Shown: positions 1 to 8,032 of the stretch, piece after piece
Layout of the letters: every line of letters begins with the position of its first letter
Position numbering within the stretch: position 1 is the stretch's first letter
From: Thalassiosira profunda
Lineage: Eukaryota > Bacillariophyta > Thalassiosirophyceae > Thalassiosirales > Thalassiosiraceae
Assembly: GCA_036939355.1 (NCBI GenBank)
Contig: JALLAP010002596.1
Span: forward strand, 1-11,933
DNA length: 11,933 nucleotides
Reading direction: 5' to 3'
Translations under genes and position numbers: made by a program
Notes under the pieces: generated by a model
Told to the model about the DNA's origin: nothing
The model's input: only the letters and a program-made list of their open reading frames with translations
Database searches by the model: none

Positions 1-1599
1 AGGGCATGCTAACTGGAATGAACGACACCGAAATTGCCCTCATGCTGCTGGAGGACGAGTACAAGGGGGAGAAACGCAAGAAGGAGGGTGGGGGGTTCTT
101 TGGCTTGTTTGGGGGTGGGGACAAAAAAGAGGAGGGCGACGTTGGACCGGATGGCGAGAGCCTGGGCCGGGATTCGGGGACGTTCAGCCGCCTCTTTTCG
201 GAGGGGAACGAGACATCAAAGCAGACGTCGGACTTGTCATTCATGATGGAATCGCTCTACCCTAAATCAACACGAAAGGAGGATGAGGCGCCCGACAAAC
301 GGCTGGTCGATGCGTTCCTAAACGACGTCGTGGCCTCGACGCGAGCGTTCACTCCGAGTTCGTACCCCATTTCCGTGCCTGGAGGGTGGATCATTCGCGG
401 CAAAAACGAGTGCGAGACGGGCGACGAGCTCATTGAGAAGCTGGACCGGCGCATCGCTACCGATGCCCGACTGCGGGAGAAGATTTCCTTCTTCGTGCTG
501 AAGGATCCGTTTCCGGACCAGGAGAATCAGGGGATGGATCTCAATCCGCTCGACTGGCCGCAGGTGCTGTTCGTCGCTGGTCCTGATGTGGCGCGGGAGC
601 CGGCAGTCATTTTGCGGACGGTCATATCGGCGGCAGGGATTGCGACCGCCTGGTATGGTTCCATTTATCCCTTCCTTGCAAACTCCAAGCTCCTCGACCG
701 GGCAAACGAGGCAATGGAGTTGTCCGATGCTGGGATGCCAACTGATCTGTCGTGGCTGTCAGAGATGTCGATTCCATTGTTCATTAGCTTCATTGGGTTG
801 CAAGTGATCCACGAGCTTGCCCATGGGGCCGTGGCTAGGTCAAAAGGCTTTGAGATCCAAATCCCAACCCTCGTGCCTTCGCTCGTAAGCGGAACCACGA
901 ATTCCATTACATCCCTCAAGACGTCGCCAAAGAACAAACAGGACTTGGTGGACTTTGCCGTGGCTGGTCCTCTGGCCGGTATGATCGGCTCAATATTACT
1001 GCTCTGTTATGGGTTGGTATTGACAGCAACCGCAGATGCGGCGACTGTGCAATCTTTTCCTGGATTGCCACTTATCATTTTGCGTCAAAGCAGTCTGGGT
1101 GGAGGGCTGATTGACCTGTTCCTTGGGAATGGCGGTGAGTCCGAAACTGCTTGCTTGCATTTGCTTTCTGTGCATCGTTTCCAATCATCTTATCTTGATC
1201 GTCACATAAAAAGTGCTGAACGTCCCTGCATCGGCAGAGGGTGCACAGGCATTGGCATCAACGTTGATAGCTTTGCATCCTTTTGCGGTGGCCGGCTTCT
1301 TTTCCCTGTTTGTGAATGCCCTCTCGCTGGTGCCTGCCGGAAGAACGGATGGTGGCAGGATTTCAATGGCGCTATTTGGCCGATCGGGAAGTCAAGCGGT
1401 CACTTTCGTATCGCTTGCGTCGTTGTTCCTATTGGGGTTCTCGGATGACCTACTCTTCTTCTTCTTTGCGTACCTTGTCTTCTTCCAATCGGAGTTGGAG
1501 ATACCAATGAGGAATGAAGTCGATGATGTGGGTTTGCCGCGGGTCGCCCTCGCCTCGTTCGCAGCCTTTCTGATGCTGCTTACCCTGATACCGATGTAG
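1..1599 (+). CDS. EGY/site-2-protease-like intramembrane zinc metalloprotease (M50), 5'-partial, two exons
   Basis: Multi-pass membrane protease of the M50 (site-2 protease) family, closest in layout to plant plastid EGY proteins. Visible exons are up to 1134 and 1238-1599, joined across a GT-AG intron; from the ATG at 6 this gives 496 residues. The zinc motif HELAH lies at residues 269-273, and the second metal-ligand motif, N-x6-P-x4-DGG-like, has its aspartate at 414. A VPGGW...RG element (residues 124-131) matches the PGG-x-IRG stretch of EGY proteins. About six hydrophobic segments cluster in the C-terminal two thirds. The frame is open to the window edge, and the paralogue at 1660-3837 has a much longer N-terminus with a plastid signal, so the real start is probably upstream. 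The first 120 residues are Gly/Lys-rich and low in complexity. Both active-site motifs are present, so a catalytic enzyme is expected, unlike EGY3-type inactive members. Plastid location is inferred from the paralogue. Substrate unknown. Confidence 0.85.
1135..1237 (+). other. Intron in the first protease gene (GT-AG, phase 1)
   Basis: The reading frame stops being protease-like right after LFLGNG, where GTGAGT occurs, and resumes in another frame before the TLIALHPF stretch. The acceptor TCGGCAG at 1237 restores the frame and leaves a linker about the length of the one in the intronless paralogue (12 versus 13 residues). A second AG at 1212-1213 would also keep the frame but adds eight residues, and it follows a purine-rich stretch, so it is the weaker choice. 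Confidence 0.75.
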
Positions 1600-1659
1600 C
1601 TCAGGCGAAGTAAAAATGGTCTCTCATAACTTTGGCAGTACTTCTGTGGTCCGCTAGTG

Positions 1660-3837
1660 TTAAGGCAGCGGAGTCAACGTTAGCAGGATAATCAGACTCA
1701 TTCCGATTGCAACGAATCCTCTCGCCGTATCCAATTCCTGAACCTCGTTGCGGCATGGCACCTCCGCTTCCTTTTGCCAGAGTTGGCAATATATTGCATA
1801 GCACAGAAGCGTATTCACGTTGTCGGCCCCAAAAAAGCCCGCCAAAACGAGGATAAAGACGGCCGTCGATTGGACCACCCGGCTGAAGGATCGACCAAAG
1901 AACGCCACCGATATCCTTCCACCGTCAGTGTTGCCAATAGGCAGCAAGCTGAGCGCGTTCGTCACGAGACCTCCAAAGCCTGCAATGGCGAACGGGTGGA
2001 GCTTGATCATGTCTGTTGCTGGGTTGGGGGTATCAAGCGCGCCATCGCCCAGCAAATAATCGATGACACCACCACCCAGAGCCGAGGATCTCAATATCTC
2101 GACGGGCACGCTTGGCAACTGGTCGCGTGCGGCCGTTTCCATAAATGCCGTCAATTCCAAGCCAGTGTAGAGCAGAAGCAGAGACGCTGTAAATCCAACC
2201 AAAGGGCCTGCTATCGCAAAGTCGAATAGAGATTTGACGTTCTTCGGCGGCGATTCGATTGGCGTGAGACCTCCGGTCAATCCAAACTGAAAGCCCGGCA
2301 CCAGCGTCGGAAGGCCGATTTGTATCCCATCCTTTACAGCAATAGCTAGATGGCCAGCTTCGTGTGCAACCTGCGTGCCCAAGACGGAAACGGCAAGCGG
2401 TAGCGAGAGATCGTACAACCAGTCCAAGCTGCTGCCGTCTCCGGCATCGACGGTGTCTGATAAGCGACTGAGCACATCCTCATTGAACGAGAACGAGCCA
2501 AGAGCAAAGGTTGCGATGGAAACGAGGCCCAGAAACGACACTGCCGGCTTCACCCAAGCTTGTGTATCGGGCGAGAGATCGACGTTAGTGATCAATAGCA
2601 CCGGCGTCTCGTCCTCCTCGTTCATTATTTCCTCCCCAGAAGGCGGCGTTGGATCCAAGATGTAACATGCTTGAATCTTCCCTGCCAACGAAGACGACTC
2701 CGATATCTTCTTGTCCAGCGCTTCTATCAGTGCGTCGCCCTCGTCCTTCCCTTCCGCTGTTTTCACTTTGCTCTCGCCCCGAATCAAATAGCCTCCCGGA
2801 ACGGCCTGCGGCTTGTCTCGTGGATTGAACGTTTCTTTCCCCAGTATCTCGGTGTACAGCGCGTCGATGCATTCCTCGTCTACGCCCTCTTTGCGGGTGA
2901 CTGCCGGCAATAGGTTTCTGACGAAGTTGTTGACCTCCGCGAAATCGAGGTCGATGAATATATCTTCTAAATCGCTCGTCGATGCGACCATTGAAAACTG
3001 AGTGTCGTCTTCCCCTTCAAACAGGAGGTTCTCTTCCTGCAGCTTTTTCACAACCGCAGTAACGTTGGATCCGTCTTCCATGCCTACCGATCTCGCCATC
3101 ATGTCCTTAACTTCCTGTGGCAGCTTTTCAAAGCCCTCCACTGCGTCTCCGAGTCTTTCATCACTCAATGCCGGCTTATCTCCATCGAGGACCTGTTGCG
3201 CTAAACTCTTCTCCTCACTCGGACTTGTGTCATTCTGAGTGATCGCAGATCCAGGCTCTTCGATTGATACTGTTGCATTCTCGCTACTTGCAGTCGCAGT
3301 AGCCAAAGGCACAGTACCATTGGTGCTATGCTGCAATGCATTCAACTTGTTCATCATCGATCGAGCATCTCTCAAAATGGTCTGCACGTCACTCTCCCTC
3401 TCGTTGGGTTCCAAGTGCTCTGCGTGCGATATCTTCTCTTCAAGCTTGTCAATTTTCGCCAGTGTGAGCATTATGCCCATCTTCTTCGCCTCGAGCCGCG
3501 TCCTTTCGGCCATTGCTCGCAGGACGTCGGCTTCTGTTTCGACGGCATTCTCTCGTCCCTCATTTGCAGCGTTTCCTGCGTTTGTGTCACTGCCCCCGTC
3601 ATCGTTCTTCTTCCGCAGCTTCTGCAGCGCCCTTGCGAAGAATGGCACGCGATGTTCTCCCGAGTCTTCGTCGCTTTCACTTCCGCTTAGGGACACCGCG
3701 ACGCGCGGTGCACCATGCTGATGTTGCGTCGCTCTGCCGATCAACTCCGCCCGCGTCGACGCTCTCGCGGATGGCTGGAAGGCAAATGCCCCCCGCGCGG
3801 CGCCCGCCGCAGCCAGTATCAGTGCGAGCCTACGCAT
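1660..3837 (-). CDS. Plastid-targeted EGY/site-2-protease-like intramembrane metalloprotease (M50)
   Basis: Single-exon gene for 725 residues, a paralogue of the gene at 1-1599. I chose the ATG at 3837 over the longer in-frame start at 3969. It begins a clean signal peptide (MRRLALILAAAGAARGAFA) followed by FQPS, the phenylalanine-containing cleavage site of complex-plastid preproteins. Residues about 20-330 are a charged, Ser/Glu-rich and partly coiled-coil region (MAERTRLEAKK and following). VPGGYLIRG is at 346-354, HEAGH (zinc ligands and catalytic Glu) at 492-496, and the DGG aspartate at 638, followed by GRISVAFFGR. Hydrophobic segments surround these motifs and include FAIAGPLVGFTASLLLLY and a C-terminal MSLIILLTLTPLP. 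The family cleaves membrane proteins within the bilayer; in plants EGY1/EGY2 act in chloroplast development. Location in a plastid membrane is inferred from the presequence. It converges on its paralogue and diverges from the HPF gene. Confidence 0.88.
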   Translation of the reverse strand: MRRLALILAAAGAARGAFAFQPSARASTRAELIGRATQHQHGAPRVAVSLSGSESDEDSGEHRVPFFARALQKLRKKNDDGGSDTNAGNAANEGRENAVETEADVLRAMAERTRLEAKKMGIMLTLAKIDKLEEKISHAEHLEPNERESDVQTILRDARSMMNKLNALQHSTNGTVPLATATASSENATVSIEEPGSAITQNDTSPSEEKSLAQQVLDGDKPALSDERLGDAVEGFEKLPQEVKDMMARSVGMEDGSNVTAVVKKLQEENLLFEGEDDTQFSMVASTSDLEDIFIDLDFAEVNNFVRNLLPAVTRKEGVDEECIDALYTEILGKETFNPRDKPQAVPGGYLIRGESKVKTAEGKDEGDALIEALDKKISESSSLAGKIQACYILDPTPPSGEEIMNEEDETPVLLITNVDLSPDTQAWVKPAVSFLGLVSIATFALGSFSFNEDVLSRLSDTVDAGDGSSLDWLYDLSLPLAVSVLGTQVAHEAGHLAIAVKDGIQIGLPTLVPGFQFGLTGGLTPIESPPKNVKSLFDFAIAGPLVGFTASLLLLYTGLELTAFMETAARDQLPSVPVEILRSSALGGGVIDYLLGDGALDTPNPATDMIKLHPFAIAGFGGLVTNALSLLPIGNTDGGRISVAFFGRSFSRVVQSTAVFILVLAGFFGADNVNTLLCYAIYCQLWQKEAEVPCRNEVQELDTARGFVAIGMSLIILLTLTPLP

Positions 3838-4238
3838 CGCGAGGGCGCTGTTCTGTTTGTAGATAGGCCGCTGTGGTGAGAAGTGAGCCGTCGACACGCC
3901 GCGAGTGAGCCTGCTGGCGACGAAAACAGCTGTCATCGCGGGCGCCGACAAGAGTGGGTTCGGGTGCACCCCCCGTACCCGTATCTAGAAATCTTGGTTC
4001 ATGCAGATCAGGTGTCCCCGTTGAACTTAACTATGGAATCAGTAATACAGGGTGAAGTTGCAACCAAAACAGCACCTGGGGATGCTCGTTTTGGGGCTTC
4101 GGCTTGACATCAGAGATCGCGCGAGCATCACCCAGCCGCATCAACCCGACCTCTCATAAATCCTTGACGCCCACCTCGACAACCGCGGGCCCAATAATCC
4201 AACACGCACCTCTTGCATTCAACGATACCTCCATCACC
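3838..4238. promoter_or_regulatory. Divergent intergenic region, probable shared promoter
   Basis: About 400 bases separate the start codons of the minus-strand protease and the plus-strand HPF gene, both with plastid presequences. It must hold both 5' UTRs and promoters. I see no certain TATA box; the only AT-rich candidate is CATAAATC near 4155, about 85 bases before the HPF start. An open frame runs through from 4104 into HPF, but its residues before the ATG at 4239 look like untranslated sequence. Confidence 0.45.
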
Positions 4239-4905
4239 ATGCGCGCCTCCCTGATTTGCCTCCTCTCGACGATCGCCGGCACGTCGGCCTTCGCGCCCGT
4301 CCCCTCCACATCCGCCCGGACGGCCGCCACCGGCCTCCACATGTCCTCCCCCGTCAAGGTTCCCATAACCATCTCGGGGGACAACATCGACCTCACCCCG
4401 GCCATCTCGGAGTACGTGAACTCGAAGGTCGACCGCACGCTCGGGAAGCTGTCGTCGGTGTCGGCCGTGTCGCATTGCGATGTGTACCTGCACGTGNAGG
4501 AGCGCAGGTTGAACGGCTACCACGGAGGACCCAACATGGGAGAGAATCTTGCCGACGTCCTGAATTCGATCGAAGTGGACGACGAAGCTCCGGCAGACGA
4601 AGATGACGGGTACACCGACCCGGAGCAGGCTGTGGTGACGAAGGTCAAGAGGTGAGACGACTACCTCCTACCGCGCTAGATACGAGTTGCCGCATCTGGG
4701 TCCTTTGTCTCGGTCCTAATCTCACACTCTTCTCAATCGCCGTAGCTTCGACTTGAGCAAATCTATCTCCATCAAGGAGGCCATCTTTGCGCTGGACTAC
4801 ATTGATCACGATTTCTACGTCTTCCGCGACGACGAATCCAACGAGGTCAGCGTCGTGTATAAGAGGAATGCCGGAGGGGTGGGTCTCATTCAGCCGGAGC
4901 AGTAG
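4239..4905 (+). CDS. Plastid ribosome hibernation promoting factor, long form (HPF/PSRP1-like), two exons, internal assembly gap
   Basis: The product binds the decoding region of 70S ribosomes and promotes dimerisation/dormancy; here the ribosome would be that of the plastid. Exons are 4239-4651 and 4746-4905 (190 residues as assembled). Residues 1-20 form a signal peptide ending in TSAFAP (F18), a textbook complex-plastid signal; the ATG at 4239 is chosen for this. Residues 41-86 (ITISGDNIDLTPAISEYV, then KVDRTLGKL) are the first beta-alpha-beta part of the HPF/RaiA domain. Residues about 142-185 (KSISIKEAIFALDYIDHDFY, then VVYKRNAGGVGLI) are the conserved C-terminal dimerisation domain of long HPF. 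Between them the second half of the RaiA domain is missing: the sequence jumps from DVYLHV at 86, through a codon containing n at 4497, to ERRLNGYHGG. I infer that about 45-50 residues were lost in assembly, not in evolution. Confidence 0.9.
4497..4497. other. Ambiguous base marking a likely collapsed assembly gap inside the HPF gene
   Basis: The only n in the window. It sits exactly where the conserved HPF fold breaks off. The codon nAG followed by GAG CGC AGG could read KERR, the usual end of the RaiA-domain helix, so the right-hand contig seems to start there. Confidence 0.7.
4652..4745 (+). other. Intron in the HPF gene (GT-AG, phase 2)
   Basis: Donor AG|GTGAGA after VTKVK and acceptor CGCCGTAG before CTTCGAC, with a pyrimidine-rich stretch (CTCACACTCTTCTC) just upstream. 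Removing 94 bases joins AG to C as a serine codon and brings the C-terminal HPF domain into frame. Confidence 0.88.
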
Positions 4906-5552
4906 GCGAAACAGCGACAACAATCAACACAAAATACGCAACCCAAACTGGGTTGCTTGTTAGAGAGCAGGAAATGGGGGGCAGAGTGCGGTAGATGCGG
5001 GGTTGTTGTTCTAAGGTTGCGGGCTTCACTGGCCGGAGATGAAAGTACGGGCAACTCTGATATCTTTGGAAATGTGACACGCTCCGGGGCTTCGCCTGAA
5101 CTCTGGGCTGATACCCGCGTAATGTAAAGGGGATCAACTTAGAGCTACTCGAAAGGCAACAAGAAGGTGGTCAAATCCGCTCTTGCCGGTTACACAAGAT
5201 ACTCATTCACACAACCCAACTTTTTATGTGACCTGCATGTAGCACACTCACTCGAATGTCCGCAATTCATGTAAGGTTGCAATAGAAATAGTGCGAGTTG
5301 CTTGTGAATTGTTGAGTTTCGAGTTGAGGAGCTCGGAGTGATCCGAGAGACCGAGATCAGGAGACAGGAGAGAGAGAGGAAAAGAAGAAAGAAGATCTCC
5401 TGGCGTTTGACACGTGGAGCTTTTGACTGACATCACAGCAAATCCAGAGCAAGATTTGTTGTTGAACTCCCTCTAGAGCCTGCTCCGCCCGCCTCCGCTT
5501 CCACCTCGCCGCGCTGCCGGCCTCATAATCTTCGGCCCATTGCAATCGCGCC
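4906..5552. other. Intergenic region between HPF and the rubredoxin-like gene
   Basis: No convincing gene. It should contain the HPF 3' UTR and the promoter/5' UTR of the next gene. Near the HPF stop is a perfect 8-bp hairpin (4938-4956). Near 5358-5396 is an almost pure purine tract (GGAGACAGGAGAGAGAGAGG onward). Short minus-strand open frames here have no natural composition and no recognisable domain. Confidence 0.5.
4938..4956 (+). repeat. Short perfect inverted repeat (hairpin) in the HPF 3' flank
   Basis: GCAACCCA at 4938-4945 and TGGGTTGC at 4949-4956 pair fully around a 3-base loop, 33 bases after the HPF stop codon. It could form in the 3' UTR. It lacks the flanking features of a histone-type stem-loop, so its role is unknown. 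Confidence 0.5.
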
Positions 5553-7164
5553 ATGAAGATCTCGCGAAGCGCCACCGCGGCGCTCCTCGCCGGGGCGTCC
5601 CTCGTAGAGTCGTTCTCCGTCCAATCGTCGGTGCCCCGCGTCCGCGGTCCGGCGTCGTTCTCGCGACGGATGGCTGCATCCACAGACGATGTCGATTTCG
5701 ACTCGATTCTCGGGGAAGGCGCCTCGTACAGCGAGGCCGCCGGCGCGTTGCAAAACGCCGCATCGTCGTCGCCGGTGATCCGCGTTCCCGACGGCTCGCC
5801 CGCGGCGACTGTGACGATGATGAGCTCGGTCGCCGCCCCGGACCTCTACGGCGACGATATGGCGCTCGAAGATGATTTGGGGATGCCCGCGGACGAAGGT
5901 GGTTTGATGGAGGAAGAATCGGTCGGCGCGTCGGACCCGCTGCTGAACAACGAGATATTGAAGCGCCAGCACGAAAAGAAGGTGAAGCGGGAACAGCGAA
6001 AGGCCACGGGCGGCGCCATGCGCTACGTGAAGAACCCGCTGCTGTTGGTGAAGGGCAAAGACTTCTCGGACGTCACCCTCACCGTCCTCATCCCCGCCTT
6101 CGTGTCGTACTTGGCGCTGAAGAAACTGTCGGAAATTGGCTTCGGAAAGCTCGGCGAGAAGGCCGACGAGCTCTACGAGCAGGCCGCTGTGGACATCACG
6201 TATCACGTGGGTGACTACGAGGAGATGGAGGCGACGTACAAGGATTACAAGAAGAAGCTGTGGTTCAACGGCGCTCCGAGCTACATCAACTCGCAGCTTC
6301 TGAAGCGCCTCGCGGCGGTGTACTGCACGAACGTCAGCGTCACTCCCAAGTCGGTGAGCTCCCTCGCGTACCTGCTGACGATGATGAAGGTCTCGGACGA
6401 CGAGGCCGCGGACAGCTTCGTCGAGGCGTGTCGGGAGAATCCCAAAAGCATGGCGATCGCGTCGAAGGTGCTGTTCTACTCGGAGCACGTCTTCAGGGAC
6501 AAGTCGGCGAAGAAGAAGATGTCTCCGCTGATCAAGCAGCTCACAACCATGTTCGACGGTGTCGAGGCGGTCATGGAGCAGCAGCAGTGAGTGTTTGTTG
6601 AGAGACTGTTCTTTCTCTGTCTTTGCACGCTCACAACATATGTTCTACACAATTTGCAGAGAGATGGCGGAGTCTGCGTACAGAGATGCCGTTGCTGAGG
6701 CCGGCGCGGGCCAAACGAAGGTCACCGAGGGATGGAAGGTCCTCGGCCTCGACAAGGAAACCGCGACCAAAATCTTCGAGGAGACGAAGGAGCTCGGTTT
6801 CCTGAGCCGCGAGGAGTTGTGGAAGAAGCAGGAGCAGGATCAGGTGCGCGAGGCCATGGAGGCCGAAGAGGCAGCACGGGAGAAACTGCGCAACTCCGTC
6901 GATAAGGACGGAAATATCATTGACGAGGACTCGGAGGTCGACCCGGACAAGCGCATAACGGATGAGGACTTGAATCGGAAGTTCGAGGACGACGACGAGG
7001 GCGACGACGCTCCAATGTCGGGCGGGGCGAAGGAATGCGGGAACTGCGGATACACGATGTTCATTGCCAAAGGACGGGAAGCCAAGTTCTTCTCGAGCTC
7101 TTTTACCTGTCCGGAATGCGGGGCGGCGAGGGATCAATTCAAAGACGTCGACATCGACGTGTAA
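5553..7164 (+). CDS. Plastid-targeted membrane protein with C-terminal rubredoxin-like domain, two exons
   Basis: Exons 5553-6586 and 6660-7164 give 512 residues. Residues 1-20 are a signal peptide with cleavage before F21 (VES-FSV), followed by a Ser/Arg-rich transit-like stretch, so plastid import is likely. Residues about 20-110 are acidic and probably disordered. A basic helix (ILKRQHEKKVKREQRK) precedes a hydrophobic segment at about 174-192 (VTLTVLIPAFVSYLALKKL) that could span a membrane once. Residues about 195-400 are helical and not assigned by me to a family. An acidic hinge (KFEDDDEGDDAP) leads to C471-x2-C474-G-Y and C495-P-x-C498-G-A-x2-D-x-F, the two knuckles of a rubredoxin-like fold binding one iron or zinc. 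Only 20 residues separate the knuckles, fewer than in classical rubredoxin, and no Trp precedes the second. Plastid rubredoxins such as RBD1 act in photosystem assembly; whether this one does is speculation. The middle region is the part I cannot name. Confidence 0.8.
6587..6659 (+). other. Intron in the rubredoxin-like gene (GT-AG, phase 2)
   Basis: Donor GCA|GTGAGT and acceptor TTTGCAG|AG. Removing 73 bases joins CA to A as a Gln codon and continues the frame into EMAESAYRD. Without splicing the protein would stop at TGA 6588-6590, before the metal-binding domain. Confidence 0.88.
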
Positions 7165-7216
7165 AGGGGGTGGGCTAGAATGCAAAAGAAGAGTATCGCT
7201 TCTAAATAGACTGAGA

Positions 7217-7222
7217 AATAAA
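7217..7222 (+). promoter_or_regulatory. Possible polyadenylation signal of the rubredoxin-like gene
   Basis: AATAAA, 53 bases after the stop codon, followed by a GT-rich stretch (CGTGTTTGTGGG). Consistent with a cleavage/polyadenylation element, but a 6-base match alone is weak. Confidence 0.4.
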
Positions 7223-7289
7223 CGTGTTTGTGGGCTAACAACTATCTTGTGTGAAATCCGGTGAACTGTAACGCAAACAGAAAAAAGAG

Positions 7290-7391
7290 CTACGCCTCGT
7301 ACGTCACTGAGGGCGGGAGTCGACCCGCCCACATTGGGAGGAAGCATGGAAGCAACGACAAGGAGTCGCTGATGAAGGATGCTGGCATCGA
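7290..7391 (+). pseudogene. Decayed fragment of the GnT-I gene 3' end (inverted copy)
   Basis: This stretch repeats, on the opposite strand, the last part of the GnT-I gene at about 10120-10224. A 30-base block is identical (7303-7332 versus 10182-10211). The translated fragment reads YVTEGGSRPAHIGRK, then DKESLMK and GIE before a stop, against YVTEGGSRPAHFGRK, DKESLMK and GIE in the intact protein. A one-base and a two-base loss relative to the intact gene compensate, so the frame survives at both ends. The intact gene continues 17 codons beyond GIE, which here is followed at once by TGA. No upstream GnT-I sequence is present, so this cannot encode an enzyme. Confidence 0.8.
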
Positions 7392-7490
7392 GTGAGAAGA
7401 ATGCGTAAGTATGTACCTATGTACGATCGATATGTACGTCCGGTTTAACGTACCTAGAATTAGATAGACTAACTACGGTCCACATTCCCC
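7392..7490. other. Spacer between GnT-I relic and tRNA-Gln, with TATGTAC repeats
   Basis: About 100 bases with no gene. TATGTAC occurs three times (7410, 7418, 7431). The matching interval in the other arm (10037-10119) is of similar size but is GnT-I coding tail, so this stretch has diverged or been replaced. Confidence 0.5.
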
Positions 7491-7545
7491 AGAACGGTCC
7501 TATAGTGTAGGTGGTTATCACAGCGGGTTCTGATTCCGCTAACCC
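7491..7545. repeat. Left arm of a 55-bp perfect inverted repeat
   Basis: Five bases upstream of the tRNA-Gln plus its first 50 bases are identical to the reverse complement of 9982-10036. This is the best-kept part of a larger inverted duplication that also covers the GnT-I tail. Confidence 0.92.
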
Positions 7546-7568
7546 GAGTTCGAATCTCGGTAGGACCT
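7496..7568 (+). tRNA. tRNA-Gln (anticodon CTG)
   Basis: A 73-base cloverleaf. The acceptor stem GGTCCTA/TAGGACC is fully paired (7496-7502 and 7561-7567), with discriminator T at 7568. The anticodon stem GCGGG/TCCGC encloses loop TTCTGAT, giving anticodon CTG at 7530-7532. The T-stem CCGAG/CTCGG is perfect around TTCGAAT, so the internal B box is intact. No intron, and CCA is not encoded, as usual for a nuclear gene. A TTTT run at 7572-7575 is a plausible Pol III stop. Confidence 0.93.
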
Positions 7569-7571
7569 ACC

Positions 7572-7575
7572 TTTT
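7572..7575 (+). terminator. Pol III terminator of tRNA-Gln
   Basis: Four T residues four bases after the mature tRNA end, the minimal Pol III termination signal. Confidence 0.6.
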
Positions 7576-7695
7576 GCATCCCAGGGGCTCGTGGTCTTTG
7601 TGGGAGGCCGCCGGGGAAGTTGTTTTGCACGTCGGCTGGGTGCAGGCACCGCCGGAAGCCGTCAAAGGCGAGCCGTTTGGCCCCAGTGGCGTTTC

Positions 7696-7737
7696 AAAAT
7701 CGCCGCCCGGCGTTTTTTTGAAAATCGCCGCCCGGCG
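7696..7737. repeat. 17-bp direct repeat, each copy a near-palindrome
   Basis: AAAATCGCCGCCCGGCG occurs at 7696-7712 and 7721-7737 (25-base period). Each unit contains CGCCG-CC-CGGCG, which can fold on itself, flanked by A4 and, in the first copy, a T7 run. Function unknown. Confidence 0.85.
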
Positions 7738-8032
7738 CTTTCCTTCAGTCGACAGGAATCGAGGGAGAGAGGCGTGGAAGAGGAGCGTGGACAGTCGTCG
7801 TCGGCAAAAGAACTCTCGTCGGACGCTCCAACCCTTCGCCTTCCTCTCCTTTTCCTGTTCCCGCCATTCGGCTCTCGTCTGACCTTCGTCCGCTCGCTTC
7901 ACCTGACGGACCAAAGCACCGGCCTTGGTCGCTCGAGGCTTCGACGGGTCGCACACCCCAGCGGCAGCAGCGTGAGTCGAGCGTCAAGCCTCTCTCTCCT
8001 CTCGGCGAGCGACCCTTGGCCCGCTGCAGGCG

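Noticed and set aside
1600..1659. Regulatory RNA or terminator between the two convergent proteases
   Set aside because: Only 60 bases, with no strong hairpin or T-run; just the two 3' UTR edges.
3838..3969. Longer start for the second protease at 3969
   Set aside because: The 44 extra residues hide the signal peptide; starting at 3837 exposes a clean signal peptide with an AFA-FQP site.
4104..4238. Longer start for HPF at 4104
   Set aside because: It would bury the TSAFAP plastid signal inside the protein; the extra residues look untranslated.
5523..6488. 321-codon minus-strand open frame
   Set aside because: Antisense to the rubredoxin-like gene, with His/Arg/Val-rich composition typical of the reverse frame of GC-biased codons.
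6631..7347. 238-codon minus-strand open frame
   Set aside because: Leu/Arg-rich antisense of the second exon of the rubredoxin-like gene; no domain.
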